This document shows positions 7,879-15,826 of a stretch of DNA of 34,297 nt, in pieces. The stretch spans positions 1 through 34,297 of the forward strand of contig PXCF01000125.1 of assembly GCA_003566715.1 (NCBI GenBank), in the 5' to 3' direction. The stretch comes from Cryomorphaceae bacterium (GTDB lineage Bacteria; Bacteroidota; Bacteroidia; Flavobacteriales; Schleiferiaceae). The first letter of the stretch is position 1, and every line of letters starts with the position of its first letter. The notes below the pieces were generated by a model. That model was not told where the DNA came from. It made no database searches and worked only from the letters and a program-made list of their open reading frames with translations. The translations under genes and the position numbers were made by a program.

Positions 7879-9360
7879 ATGAAAAAGATTTTGGTTGCCA
7901 ACCGCGGAGAGATTGCCTTGCGAATCATGAAAACAGCCCGCGAGATGGGTATTGCCACGGTAGCTGTTTACAGTGAAGCCGATGCCACTTCGCCGCACGT
8001 GCGCTATGCAGATGAAGCGGTGTGTATTGGTCCACCGGCTTCTGGTGAAAGCTACTTGCGTATGGATAAAATTCTTCAGGTTGCCAAAGATACACAGGCA
8101 GATGCCATTCACCCAGGCTACGGTTTTCTCAGTGAGAATGCAACCTTTGCGGATGAAGTGCAAAACGCCGGAATTATTTTTATAGGACCAAACGCGCACT
8201 CTATGCGCACTATGGGGGACAAGCTTTCTGCCAAAGATGCGGTTGCCAATTACGACATCCCTCTGGTGCCGGGTTCCGATGGTGAGGTAAACGATCCAAG
8301 TGTTGGTCGTGATATTGCCAAAAACATCGGTTACCCCGTTCTTATCAAGGCTTCTGCCGGAGGTGGTGGTAAGGGGATGCGTATCGTTTACGATGATGCC
8401 TCGTTTGTAGAGCAAATGCAGCTGGCCATCAACGAGGCAAAATCTGCCTTTGGCAATGGTGCTGTGTTTATTGAAAAATTTGTGGAAAACCCACGCCATA
8501 TTGAAATTCAGGTACTGGCAGATACACACGGTAATGTCGTTCACCTGTTTGAGCGGGAGTGTAGCATTCAGCGCCGTCACCAAAAAGTGATCGAAGAAGC
8601 GCCTTCCTCTGTATTGACGCCCGAACTCCGCCAAACTATGGGAGATGCGGCGGTAAAAGTTGCCAAAGCATGTGATTACATTGGGGCGGGTACGGTAGAG
8701 TTTTTGGTTGATAAGCACCTGAATTTTTACTTCCTAGAAATGAATACCCGCTTACAAGTGGAGCACCCGGTTACCGAATTGATTACCGGATTAGACCTTG
8801 TAAGAGAACAAATTCGTGTAGCTCGAGGAGAAACGTTAGGGTATAAACAGTCAGATATTCGCATGACGGGACACGCCATTGAAGCGCGCGTTTATGCCGA
8901 AGACCCCAGAGAAAACTTTATGCCTTCTACCGGTAAACTTCAGGTCTACCGTCTGCCCAGCGGTCCTGGCGTTCGTGTAGATGATGGATTTGAAGAAGGC
9001 ATGCAAGTGCCCATCTTTTACGATCCTATGCTGAGCAAATTGATCGTTTACGCCCAAGACCGAGAACAAGCCATGGATAGAATGATACGTGCCTGTAGAG
9101 AATACGAAATTCACGGTATCCAGCATACCCTTCCTTTCGTGTCTTATGTAATGAAGCACGAAGCGTTTCGCAGTGGGAGTTTCGATACGAATTTTGTGAA
9201 AGATTGCTTTACGCCGGAAGATTTGAACGTTGTTTCAGATAACCTGGCCAATGACGCTTCTGCAATAGTGGCACATTTGTTGGAAAATCAAGAAGCATCA
9301 GCAACCATTAAAGCGTCAAGCAATGATTCAGGTCTTTGGAAGATTAATCGTCGTCGTTAG
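7879..9360 (+). CDS. accC: Biotin carboxylase subunit of acetyl-/propionyl-CoA carboxylase
   Basis: A 493-residue ATP-grasp enzyme that carboxylates the biotin of a carrier protein using ATP and bicarbonate. The start is the ATG at 7879, giving the invariant family N-terminus MKKILVANRGEIALR; an in-frame upstream start would only add a non-conserved leader. The glycine-rich loop ASAGGGGKGMR (about 158-168), the ERECSIQRRHQK segment and the EMNTRLQVEHPVTE catalytic segment are present. The C-terminus carries a tail beyond the usual AccC of about 450 residues, ending LWKINRRR. Such a tail is common in Bacteroidota stand-alone subunits that pair with a separate carrier and carboxyltransferase, and neither is nearby. 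The acetyl- versus propionyl-CoA role is therefore undecided. The next gene overlaps its 3' end by 38 bases. Confidence 0.9.
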   Translation: MKKILVANRGEIALRIMKTAREMGIATVAVYSEADATSPHVRYADEAVCIGPPASGESYLRMDKILQVAKDTQADAIHPGYGFLSENATFADEVQNAGIIFIGPNAHSMRTMGDKLSAKDAVANYDIPLVPGSDGEVNDPSVGRDIAKNIGYPVLIKASAGGGGKGMRIVYDDASFVEQMQLAINEAKSAFGNGAVFIEKFVENPRHIEIQVLADTHGNVVHLFERECSIQRRHQKVIEEAPSSVLTPELRQTMGDAAVKVAKACDYIGAGTVEFLVDKHLNFYFLEMNTRLQVEHPVTELITGLDLVREQIRVARGETLGYKQSDIRMTGHAIEARVYAEDPRENFMPSTGKLQVYRLPSGPGVRVDDGFEEGMQVPIFYDPMLSKLIVYAQDREQAMDRMIRACREYEIHGIQHTLPFVSYVMKHEAFRSGSFDTNFVKDCFTPEDLNVVSDNLANDASAIVAHLLENQEASATIKASSNDSGLWKINRRR

Positions 9361-10006
9361 CATACTATTGCCTGCGTTGACTTTCGCACAGAGCGAAGAC
9401 AGCATTTTTTCCTACCAACAAAAAAATCGTCGCGACTTATCTCGTGGGTTGGTGATTGATGGCGATACCATTTCATTGCAGATACTCGACGAAGTGTTGC
9501 TGTTTGACGAACCATCTTTCAGCAGTGCAGAAGCACGTAGGCGATATGAGATTCTCAAGCGAAAAGTTATAAAAGTATATCCGTACGCCGTCATCGCCGG
9601 TGATAAATTGGATTCTTTAAACTTTGCCTTGTCGCTAATTTCCAAGAAAAAGCAGCGTAAACGCTATATCAAAGAGTTTCAATCCTACTTGGAGGAAGAG
9701 TTTGCCGATCAACTGAAGAAATTGACACGCTCGGAAGGGCAGATTCTCAATAAGTTGATATACCGTGAAACAGGTCGTTCAACCTACGAATTGATTAAAG
9801 ATCACCGCAGTTTTTTAAAAGCCTTTTGGTACAATACCATGGCCAATTTTTATGATATTAGCCTCAAACGACCATACCAACCCGATAGCGATGAAGAGGA
9901 TGAACTGATAGAGATCATTCTCAATAAAGCCTTCCTCGAAGGTAAATTAAAAGAAAGAGAACCTAAGGTTTTTACCAAAGACGATTTTCCGGAACTTGTA
10001 CGCTAA
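9323..10006 (+). CDS. DUF4294 domain-containing exported protein
   Basis: A 227-residue protein with an N-terminal signal peptide (hydrophobic stretch about 6-20, cleavage near FAQ) and a charged region rich in Lys/Arg/Glu containing the segments VYPYAVIAG, LIYRETGRSTYELIK and FWYNTMANFYD. I recognise these as DUF4294, a family found in Bacteroidota with unknown function. The gene starts inside the end of the biotin carboxylase gene (38-base overlap) in a different frame and ends 13 bases before the symporter, so it belongs to the same transcriptional run. Probable location is the periplasm. Confidence 0.8.
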   Translation: MIQVFGRLIVVVSILLPALTFAQSEDSIFSYQQKNRRDLSRGLVIDGDTISLQILDEVLLFDEPSFSSAEARRRYEILKRKVIKVYPYAVIAGDKLDSLNFALSLISKKKQRKRYIKEFQSYLEEEFADQLKKLTRSEGQILNKLIYRETGRSTYELIKDHRSFLKAFWYNTMANFYDISLKRPYQPDSDEEDELIEIILNKAFLEGKLKEREPKVFTKDDFPELVR

Positions 10007-10019
10007 TTCTAAGAAGTAA

Positions 10020-11681
10020 ATGACCCACATTGATTGGATTGTACTGGCCGTTACTCTTGTGTTTATCGTGTTCTACGGTGCTTATAAAAACATGCGCGTA
10101 CGCAGTGAAGGTGGGTTTTTAAGAGGAGAAGATCAAAGTTGGTTTACCATGGGAGTTTCTGTAATGGCTACGCAAGCAAGTGCCATTACGTTTCTCAGTG
10201 CGCCCGGACTTGGCTATGAATCCGGATTGCGGTTTGTGCAGTTCTATTTTGGCTTACCCCTTGCGATCATCATCGTGTGTGCATTCTTCGTACCGATGTA
10301 TTACAAACTCAATGTGTTTACTGCTTACGAGTTTTTAGAGAAACGCTTTGATGTTCGCGTGCGCTTGTTTACTGCGTTTTTGTTTTTGGTGCAAAGAGGA
10401 CTGGCCGCCGGGATTACCATATTTGCGCCGGCGCTTATTTTGAGCACCATACTTGGTTGGCGCCTTGACTTGACATGCATAGTTGTCGGCCTACTGGTCA
10501 TCGTTTATACGGTTTCCGGTGGCACCAAAGCTGTAAGTATGACCCAGAAATGGCAAATGGGCATCATTATGCTGGGCTTGGTCTTTTCTTTTGTTTTGCT
10601 GTGGGGAGATATTTCCAACCATCTGAGTTTTAAAGACACCATTCAATTTGCCGGTACACTGGATAAAATGAAAGCCATTGACTTTTCCTGGGATTTGAGT
10701 GAGCGATATACCGTGTGGAGTGGGTTGACCGGTGGATTTTTCTTGGCCTTATCTTACTTTGGTACCGATCAGAGTCAGGTTCAACGCTACTTGGGCGGGA
10801 AGAGCATTGCTGAGAGTAGGGCAGGATTGCTATTTAATGCAGTTTTGAAAATTCCTATGCAGTTTTTTATTCTATTCATTGGTGTATTGGTGTTTGTCTT
10901 TTTTACCATAGAAAAACCGCCATTACACTTTAACCAAACAGCTGTAGAGTTGCTATCCGACTCAGCGGTGCAAGAAGTCCAACTGCGCGAAGCAAAATTT
11001 GAGCGCATTCACAATGAGATACAACGAAATCGCATTTGGTGGACAGACCCCAGCATGAGGGAAAGCATTGCGCCTCAATTGCAGTCGTACATTCAGCAGG
11101 AGCAAAAGCTTCGCAATGAAGTAAAAACCATCATAGCCAGGGAGCAAGAAGAGGCCAAAGACACCAACTATGTCTTCTTGTATTTTGTGCTCAATCATTT
11201 ACCCATTGGTGTGGTGGGACTCATCATAGCCATGATTCTCAGTGCGGCGATGAGTAGCACGGCCGGTGAGTTGAATGCACTTACCACCACCACCGCAGTC
11301 GACTTTTATCAGCGCTTAGGTAAGCGGGAAGCCACACTTAAAGTCTCAAGGTTAATGACAGCAGGTTGGGGGGTGTTGGCCATTATTTTTGCGATGCTGG
11401 CCAATTTGTTTGATAACCTCATCGAAATGGTTAACCTTCTAGGGAGTCTCTTTTACGGGACCATTTTAGGGGTATTCATCGTAGCGTTTGTCTTTAAAAA
11501 GATCAAAGGTTCATGCGTGTTTCCTGCGGCTATAATTTCTCAGTTGGCCGTACTTCTGTTGCACTTTTGGCAAACAGCTGGTGGCCCTCAGGTAGGGTAC
11601 CTCTGGTATAATCTTGTGGGGTGTGTATTGGTGGTGGTTTTATCCTTTGTATGTCAGTTGTTCATTCGAACCAGTAAATAA
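10020..11681 (+). CDS. Sodium:solute symporter (SSS family)
   Basis: A 553-residue integral membrane protein with about 13 predicted hydrophobic helices. It starts with an N-terminal helix (DWIVLAVTLVFIVFYGAYK) and contains SSS family signatures such as VSVMATQASAITFLSAPGLG, GGTKAVSMTQKWQMG, YFGTDQSQVQRYLGG and AMSSTAGELNALTTTTAVDF. It should couple sodium entry to uptake of an organic solute, which I cannot name. An unusually hydrophilic, charged loop of about 60 residues (about 325-385) sits between two late helices. The last base of its stop codon is the first base of the glycosyltransferase start (TAATG), which implies translational coupling. Confidence 0.88.
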   Translation: MTHIDWIVLAVTLVFIVFYGAYKNMRVRSEGGFLRGEDQSWFTMGVSVMATQASAITFLSAPGLGYESGLRFVQFYFGLPLAIIIVCAFFVPMYYKLNVFTAYEFLEKRFDVRVRLFTAFLFLVQRGLAAGITIFAPALILSTILGWRLDLTCIVVGLLVIVYTVSGGTKAVSMTQKWQMGIIMLGLVFSFVLLWGDISNHLSFKDTIQFAGTLDKMKAIDFSWDLSERYTVWSGLTGGFFLALSYFGTDQSQVQRYLGGKSIAESRAGLLFNAVLKIPMQFFILFIGVLVFVFFTIEKPPLHFNQTAVELLSDSAVQEVQLREAKFERIHNEIQRNRIWWTDPSMRESIAPQLQSYIQQEQKLRNEVKTIIAREQEEAKDTNYVFLYFVLNHLPIGVVGLIIAMILSAAMSSTAGELNALTTTTAVDFYQRLGKREATLKVSRLMTAGWGVLAIIFAMLANLFDNLIEMVNLLGSLFYGTILGVFIVAFVFKKIKGSCVFPAAIISQLAVLLLHFWQTAGGPQVGYLWYNLVGCVLVVVLSFVCQLFIRTSK

Positions 11682-12781
11682 TGGATCAATCATTAACGAT
11701 TATTTTGACCGGAATAGTGGCCTTGTTGTATGTGGTACAGCTAACCTATGTTATACGTTTTCTGCGTTTTAAGCCATTAAAATTCGAAAACAAAGAACCT
11801 TTGCCTCCCATATCAGTCGTAGTCGTTGGTAGAAATGAGGCCAACAACTGGGTAAAACTCATTCCAGTTTTACAAAACCAATCACACCAGACCTTTGAGA
11901 TTGTGGCTGTCAGCGATCGCTCCTACGACGATAGTGTTGAGATTATATCCAAGTTTATGGTAGAAGATACCCGTATTCGTTTGGTTGATGTCGAAGATAA
12001 CGAAACCTTTGCTGGTGGAAAAAAGTATGCTTTGACCTTGGGAATCAAAGCCGCTCGCTATGAACACCTGTTGTTTATCGATGCCGATTGTTTGCCCGTA
12101 GACGAACATTGGATTCGTGAAATGGCCAAAGGGTTTTCAAAAGGCGACATTGTTTTGGGCTTTGGCGATTATCAGGCATATCCCGGTTTTTTAAATCGTC
12201 TCATTCGTTGGGAAACCCTCCATACGGCAATGATGTACTTTTCCGCAGCTTTCTCAGGGAATGCGTATATGGGTATTGGTCGCAATCTGGCGTACACCAA
12301 GTCACTGTTCTTTGCCGTCAAAGGTTTTTACGAGCACATGCACCTACCTATGGGCGACGACGATTTATTTGTAAACAAAGCGGCAACCATTGCGCCAACT
12401 GTTTGGGTAACCTCCACCAAAACCATAAGTGAGCCCAAACAGACATGGAGAGCATGGTGGAAGCAAAAGCGTCGACATATGGCTTCTTCAACTTTATACC
12501 GGAAGCATTCTAAACTTTACCTTGCAATCTTCGGGATGAGTAAGGTTTTTTTGTATATTGGATTGCTGCTGCTGTTGTTCACTTTTCTCGCACCGGTCGC
12601 TGCCATGTTGTTGTTTTTATATATTGGCATGGTTTCTTTGAGTATGTGGCACATTGGTAAGCATTGGAAAGTGGGAACAACGGCGTTATTTTCCATTATC
12701 ATAGATCCGCTACTCATCGTGCTACAAGGACTCTTAATGTTACAAAACTATTTCACTTCACCCCCCAAAACATGGAAGTAA
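11681..12781 (+). CDS. Membrane-associated family 2 glycosyltransferase
   Basis: A 366-residue protein with one N-terminal membrane helix (about 6-27), a GT2 catalytic domain and two or three C-terminal helices (about 283-355). Visible catalytic features are VVVVGRNEANN (47-56), the DXD motif DAD (134-136), the acidic GDDDLF (225-230) and a QKRRH motif (262-266) in the position of the QxxRW signature. It probably transfers a sugar from a nucleotide-sugar to a lipid or polysaccharide at the inner membrane. Its start overlaps the symporter stop by one base and its end overlaps the rsmG start by ten bases. The acceptor is unknown. Confidence 0.85.
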   Translation: MDQSLTIILTGIVALLYVVQLTYVIRFLRFKPLKFENKEPLPPISVVVVGRNEANNWVKLIPVLQNQSHQTFEIVAVSDRSYDDSVEIISKFMVEDTRIRLVDVEDNETFAGGKKYALTLGIKAARYEHLLFIDADCLPVDEHWIREMAKGFSKGDIVLGFGDYQAYPGFLNRLIRWETLHTAMMYFSAAFSGNAYMGIGRNLAYTKSLFFAVKGFYEHMHLPMGDDDLFVNKAATIAPTVWVTSTKTISEPKQTWRAWWKQKRRHMASSTLYRKHSKLYLAIFGMSKVFLYIGLLLLLFTFLAPVAAMLLFLYIGMVSLSMWHIGKHWKVGTTALFSIIIDPLLIVLQGLLMLQNYFTSPPKTWK

Positions 12782-13413
12782 ACATCATTGATTATTTGAC
12801 GGAGACTTTTTCTCTGAACGAGAAGCAGCGCCAACAATTTGAGGCATTGCCGGACCTATATCGCCATTGGAACGAGCAAATCAACGTCATCAGTCGCAAA
12901 GACATCGATAACCTCATGGAACGTCACGTATTGCACGCTTTGGCCATTGCTCTGGTCATCGATATTCCAGACGGCAGTAAGGTTATGGACATTGGCACCG
13001 GCGGCGGTTTTCCCGGTATTCCATTGGCCATCTTGTTTCCCAACGTGCATTTTCACTTGGTAGATTCCATCGGAAAGAAACTAAAGGTGGTAGAAGCTGT
13101 CGCCGAAGAGATAGGGTTAAACAATGTTACAACCGAGCACAATCGAGCTGAAAAGGTTCAGCAAAAGTTTCACTACATCGTGAGTCGTGCCGTGACCAAT
13201 TTGACCGATTTTGAACGATGGACGCGAGGTAAAATCGAGAAAGGAAGGATGCATCCAGATTTTGCCAATGGTATTTTTTATCTCAAAGGCGGCGACCTTA
13301 GAGATGAACTCAAACCGTTTAAAAAGCGCAGCAAATTGTTTCCCATCAAAAAGTATTTCCATCAACCCTTTTTTGACGAGAAGTACGTTGTTTATGTGAG
13401 AAATGAAAAATGA
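12772..13413 (+). CDS. rsmG: 16S rRNA (guanine(527)-N7)-methyltransferase RsmG
   Basis: A 213-residue Rossmann-fold methyltransferase that methylates G527 of 16S rRNA. The family pattern is clear: WNEQINVISRKD (33-44), NLMERHVLHAL (47-57), and the S-adenosylmethionine loop VMDIGTGGGFPGIPLAI (71-87), followed by VDSIGKKLKVV and FHYIVSRAV. The start is the ATG at 12772 (MEVNIIDYL), which gives the normal length; an upstream in-frame start would run far back into the glycosyltransferase. The last ten bases of the glycosyltransferase overlap this start. Confidence 0.95.
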   Translation: MEVNIIDYLTETFSLNEKQRQQFEALPDLYRHWNEQINVISRKDIDNLMERHVLHALAIALVIDIPDGSKVMDIGTGGGFPGIPLAILFPNVHFHLVDSIGKKLKVVEAVAEEIGLNNVTTEHNRAEKVQQKFHYIVSRAVTNLTDFERWTRGKIEKGRMHPDFANGIFYLKGGDLRDELKPFKKRSKLFPIKKYFHQPFFDEKYVVYVRNEK

Positions 13414-13514
13414 CCCTTCATAACCCTCAAACAACGTCCATAATTATAATAACACATCTCCCCCCAAAACCAATCATCAATCTAAAATCAGTCATCTGAA
13501 ATCACCCAACAGCA

Positions 13515-13544
13515 TTGGCGTTAACCATTTCCGTTCTACTTTTG
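13515..13544 (+). promoter_or_regulatory. Promoter of the Fur-family gene
   Basis: TTG (13515-13517) and TACTTTTG (13537-13544) are separated by 19 bases, a full match to the Bacteroidota -33/-7 consensus. The start codon is at 13549, so the transcript should have no leader or only a few bases of leader. Confidence 0.7.
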
Positions 13545-13548
13545 TACT

Positions 13549-13941
13549 ATGAGTAATAAGAACCGCAGACATACCAAGACGCAGCAGATGGTGTTGGATT
13601 ATTTTGAAAATACGGATGGTGCTGTGTCTCATGAAATGGTAGAGAAGTCGTTGGGGGATAGCATGAATCGTGTAACCATTTATCGCATACTCAATCGGTT
13701 TGAGGAAGATGGTATTGTTCATAAGATTGTGGGTGATGACGGAGTCTCTTACTATGCACGTTGTGAAAGTGCCTGCGATCACGACCACCATCACGACAAT
13801 CATATTCACTTTCGCTGCGAAAAGTGTAACAGCATCAATTGTTTGGAGCAGTCAATTTCAATTGATCTTCCCAAAAATTATCAAATGACCAATATTAATT
13901 TTTTGATTACAGGCATTTGTGCATCATGTAACAAAGAATAA
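13549..13941 (+). CDS. Fur-family metal-responsive transcriptional regulator
   Basis: A 130-residue Fur/Zur/PerR-type repressor. The N-terminal winged helix contains the recognition helix region NRVTIYRILNRFEEDGIVHKI (40-60). The dimerisation and metal domain contains a His/Asp-rich stretch (CDHDHHHDNHIHFRC, 76-90) and two CxxC pairs, Cys90/Cys93 and Cys124/Cys127, which form the structural zinc site. It binds DNA when its regulatory metal is present. Which metal (iron, zinc or manganese) cannot be read from the sequence. It is monocistronic with its own promoter. The ten-gene operon starts 178 bases downstream, but I see no convincing Fur box there. Confidence 0.9.
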   Translation: MSNKNRRHTKTQQMVLDYFENTDGAVSHEMVEKSLGDSMNRVTIYRILNRFEEDGIVHKIVGDDGVSYYARCESACDHDHHHDNHIHFRCEKCNSINCLEQSISIDLPKNYQMTNINFLITGICASCNKE

Positions 13942-14062
13942 TAGAATGTCAAATTGTTTTCTTTAGTGTTAAATATTCACCTTTAAAAATGTGGGTTTAT
14001 CATAAGTGTCTGATTTGTAGACGCAGATTTCATTCGTTGTTTTGATTCAGAAATAATGGGGC

Positions 14063-14092
14063 TTGTTTAGTTAAAATATTTTATTATATTTG
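14063..14092 (+). promoter_or_regulatory. Promoter of the ten-gene uncharacterised operon
   Basis: TTG (14063-14065) and TATATTTG (14085-14092) are separated by 19 bases, the same spacing as the fur promoter, in a very A/T-rich region. Transcription should start near 14098, about 20 bases before the first ATG at 14120. No other convincing promoter is seen before 22850, which supports one long transcript. The rest of the 13942-14119 gap shows no clear terminator or operator. Confidence 0.7.
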
Positions 14093-14119
14093 ACTCGAAA
14101 ACAACCTCACTCCACTCAA

Positions 14120-15259
14120 ATGTCTGATGATGACAGTTCCCCTTATGGTATCAAGATTAATTCAATAGGTAGTGCACTTCCGGCCTCATCGGCTTTACTT
14201 GCCGATGCATTGTCATGTTCACCTGAATTAATAAGTCGCGCTGTCTACACAGCGCCTTCCCAGCTATTTTCATCGCTTGACTTTAAGACAGCTGAAAAAG
14301 CGCACGATGTCTTATCTAAGTTAGGCTTCGATGTTGAAATCACCCGTGGAAAGTCTGAAAAAGAAGAGGAAAAACGCTTGTTTGACATCGCCGTTTATTT
14401 GTCTTCTCCATTAGATTTAACAAAAGTTGTAAAGGAGCTATCGGTTTTTCTAGGACTGCATGAATCGCAAGTACAAAATATGCTGATGGCCTTTCCTCCC
14501 TTGGTTTTAGGTCATGTATCTCAGAGTACCGTTGATGCTATTTCCAACAGGATTCCGCAGGCTCAGGTATTCGCCTATAACCCCAATGAAGGACATTATT
14601 ATTCACGTCTTATTAATGTCAAAAAAGAGAACGTAACCAATGACTCGTCTATACAATGTCATCAAATTGGTGATGACGTATTTATTGAAGGTTTGAGCTT
14701 TGAGCAGACAAAGCGGTTTTGGCGTCAGTTCAACAGCAAATGTCAGGTTTTACACCATTCACTTTTACGTGCTGAGTTGGTTGCTTTAAAAATTGATCGC
14801 AGTGAGTCTAAAGCGATTGATTATTTGATTAATTGCGTTGGAATGCCAGAGGCGTTTGTAAACGCGATTGATACATATTTACCACTAAAACTTTATGAGC
14901 CAAGACCGATTTCAATCTTAAAAGAAGAGATTAATCAATTAAAGGACATCGGGATATATTGTGAATTGGTTCCTTTATGGGAGGATTTTTCTAGATTACA
15001 TCTTACGTCTGTAAGTGTCAAAAATATGGAGGCCATCAACAAAATACTCCGAACTTTTTTTGCAGAAGAATACAGCTTACTAAATACAAAACATAATAAT
15101 CGCGATACCTTTCATGTGTTTTCTGAAAAACCTACACTACTAAACTACTTTGCCGAAGAGCTTCTTTCACAAAACGGTTGCGATGTTATTGTCGAACCAA
15201 GCATGAGGCTTAAAATTAATCATTTAAAACGTTTAGAATTTCATGAAAACACCGTTTAA
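14120..15259 (+). CDS. Uncharacterised protein with L7/L12 C-terminal-domain-like repeats (operon gene 1)
   Basis: A 379-residue soluble protein with no signal peptide or membrane helix. The start is the ATG at 14120 (MSDDDSSPYG); an earlier in-frame TTG lies inside the promoter. I see a repeated helix-helix-strand unit at about 22-74, 100-153 and 231-285, with partial copies near 185-212 and 335-362. Each full unit has a helix with a hydrophobic core, a proline-containing turn (TAPSQLF, AFPPLVL, YLPLKLY), a second helix and a final strand after G/I-x-x-V (LGFDVEI, IGIYCEL). This matches by eye the pattern of the ribosomal L7/L12 C-terminal (ClpS-like) fold, which mediates protein contacts. 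That assignment is inference. It is the first gene of the operon and overlaps the TPR-like gene by 17 bases. Confidence 0.7.
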   Translation: MSDDDSSPYGIKINSIGSALPASSALLADALSCSPELISRAVYTAPSQLFSSLDFKTAEKAHDVLSKLGFDVEITRGKSEKEEEKRLFDIAVYLSSPLDLTKVVKELSVFLGLHESQVQNMLMAFPPLVLGHVSQSTVDAISNRIPQAQVFAYNPNEGHYYSRLINVKKENVTNDSSIQCHQIGDDVFIEGLSFEQTKRFWRQFNSKCQVLHHSLLRAELVALKIDRSESKAIDYLINCVGMPEAFVNAIDTYLPLKLYEPRPISILKEEINQLKDIGIYCELVPLWEDFSRLHLTSVSVKNMEAINKILRTFFAEEYSLLNTKHNNRDTFHVFSEKPTLLNYFAEELLSQNGCDVIVEPSMRLKINHLKRLEFHENTV

Positions 15260-15797
15260 GAATAACACATTACACCTGGGCATTGCCGAGAAGGGGAAAA
15301 TATTAACCCTTGATGGCAATTATCCACTCGCTCTCCATTATTTTAGAGAAGCCATAAGATTGTGTTCGGAGGGCGAAGGCGCTGATGTGTTTTTCCAGCA
15401 TTACAGTCAGTGTGTTATGGAGGTATTAGAACACATGAGTGCATATGATGAAGTATTGGATTACTGCGATAAGGTTGTCCATCATCTTGACGTTAAAGTA
15501 CAATCGGATTTTTCCAATAAGTTGTTGGCGTCAACCCTAGAAAGAGCTGGTATACAGTGTCTTTATCTGGGTGATGTAGATAGTGCACGGGTATATTTTG
15601 ATTCTGCTCAAAAGAGAATCGGTAAAGGGCGGTTGCCAATTACCGATCGTTTGCTGTTTTGGTTGATAAGAGGTTATGCCATCACAAAGAAACAGATTGT
15701 TGACTTGCAGAAAAAAAATGGATATTTTGTCATTGATAAAAGTAAGTTGAGACCGGATATTGCGATTGACTTACCCTCTCATAATGCGCCATTCTAA
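15243..15797 (+). CDS. TPR-like helical repeat protein (operon gene 2)
   Basis: A 184-residue soluble protein without export signals. Helical pairs with the tetratricopeptide pattern are visible: GKILTLDGNYPLALHYFREA (about 18-37), a second pair around 58-80 (AYDEVLDYCDKVVHHL), and a third around 95-125 (LYLGDVDSARVYFDSAQKRI). TPRs are protein-binding scaffolds or chaperone platforms. The gene overlaps the previous one by 17 bases, which suggests coupled translation and a joint role, and lies 29 bases before the OmpA-containing paralog. The specific partner is unknown. Confidence 0.7.
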   Translation: MKTPFKNNTLHLGIAEKGKILTLDGNYPLALHYFREAIRLCSEGEGADVFFQHYSQCVMEVLEHMSAYDEVLDYCDKVVHHLDVKVQSDFSNKLLASTLERAGIQCLYLGDVDSARVYFDSAQKRIGKGRLPITDRLLFWLIRGYAITKKQIVDLQKKNGYFVIDKSKLRPDIAIDLPSHNAPF

Positions 15798-15826
15798 ATC
15801 AATAAACACTCCTAAATCAAATCACT

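Noticed and set aside
7753-8718. 321-residue minus-strand open frame
   Set aside because: It lies wholly or mostly antisense to the clearly recognised biotin carboxylase gene, and its translation shows no family pattern, signal or plausible start context.
13942-14119. Possible Fur box controlling the operon
   Set aside because: The region is A/T-rich and contains only weak imperfect palindromes; none fits a 19-base inverted repeat well enough. Proximity to a Fur gene is not evidence of regulation.
14090-14119. Upstream TTG start for the first operon gene
   Set aside because: The TTG overlaps the -7 promoter element, so it cannot be in the transcript; the ATG at 14120 is used instead.
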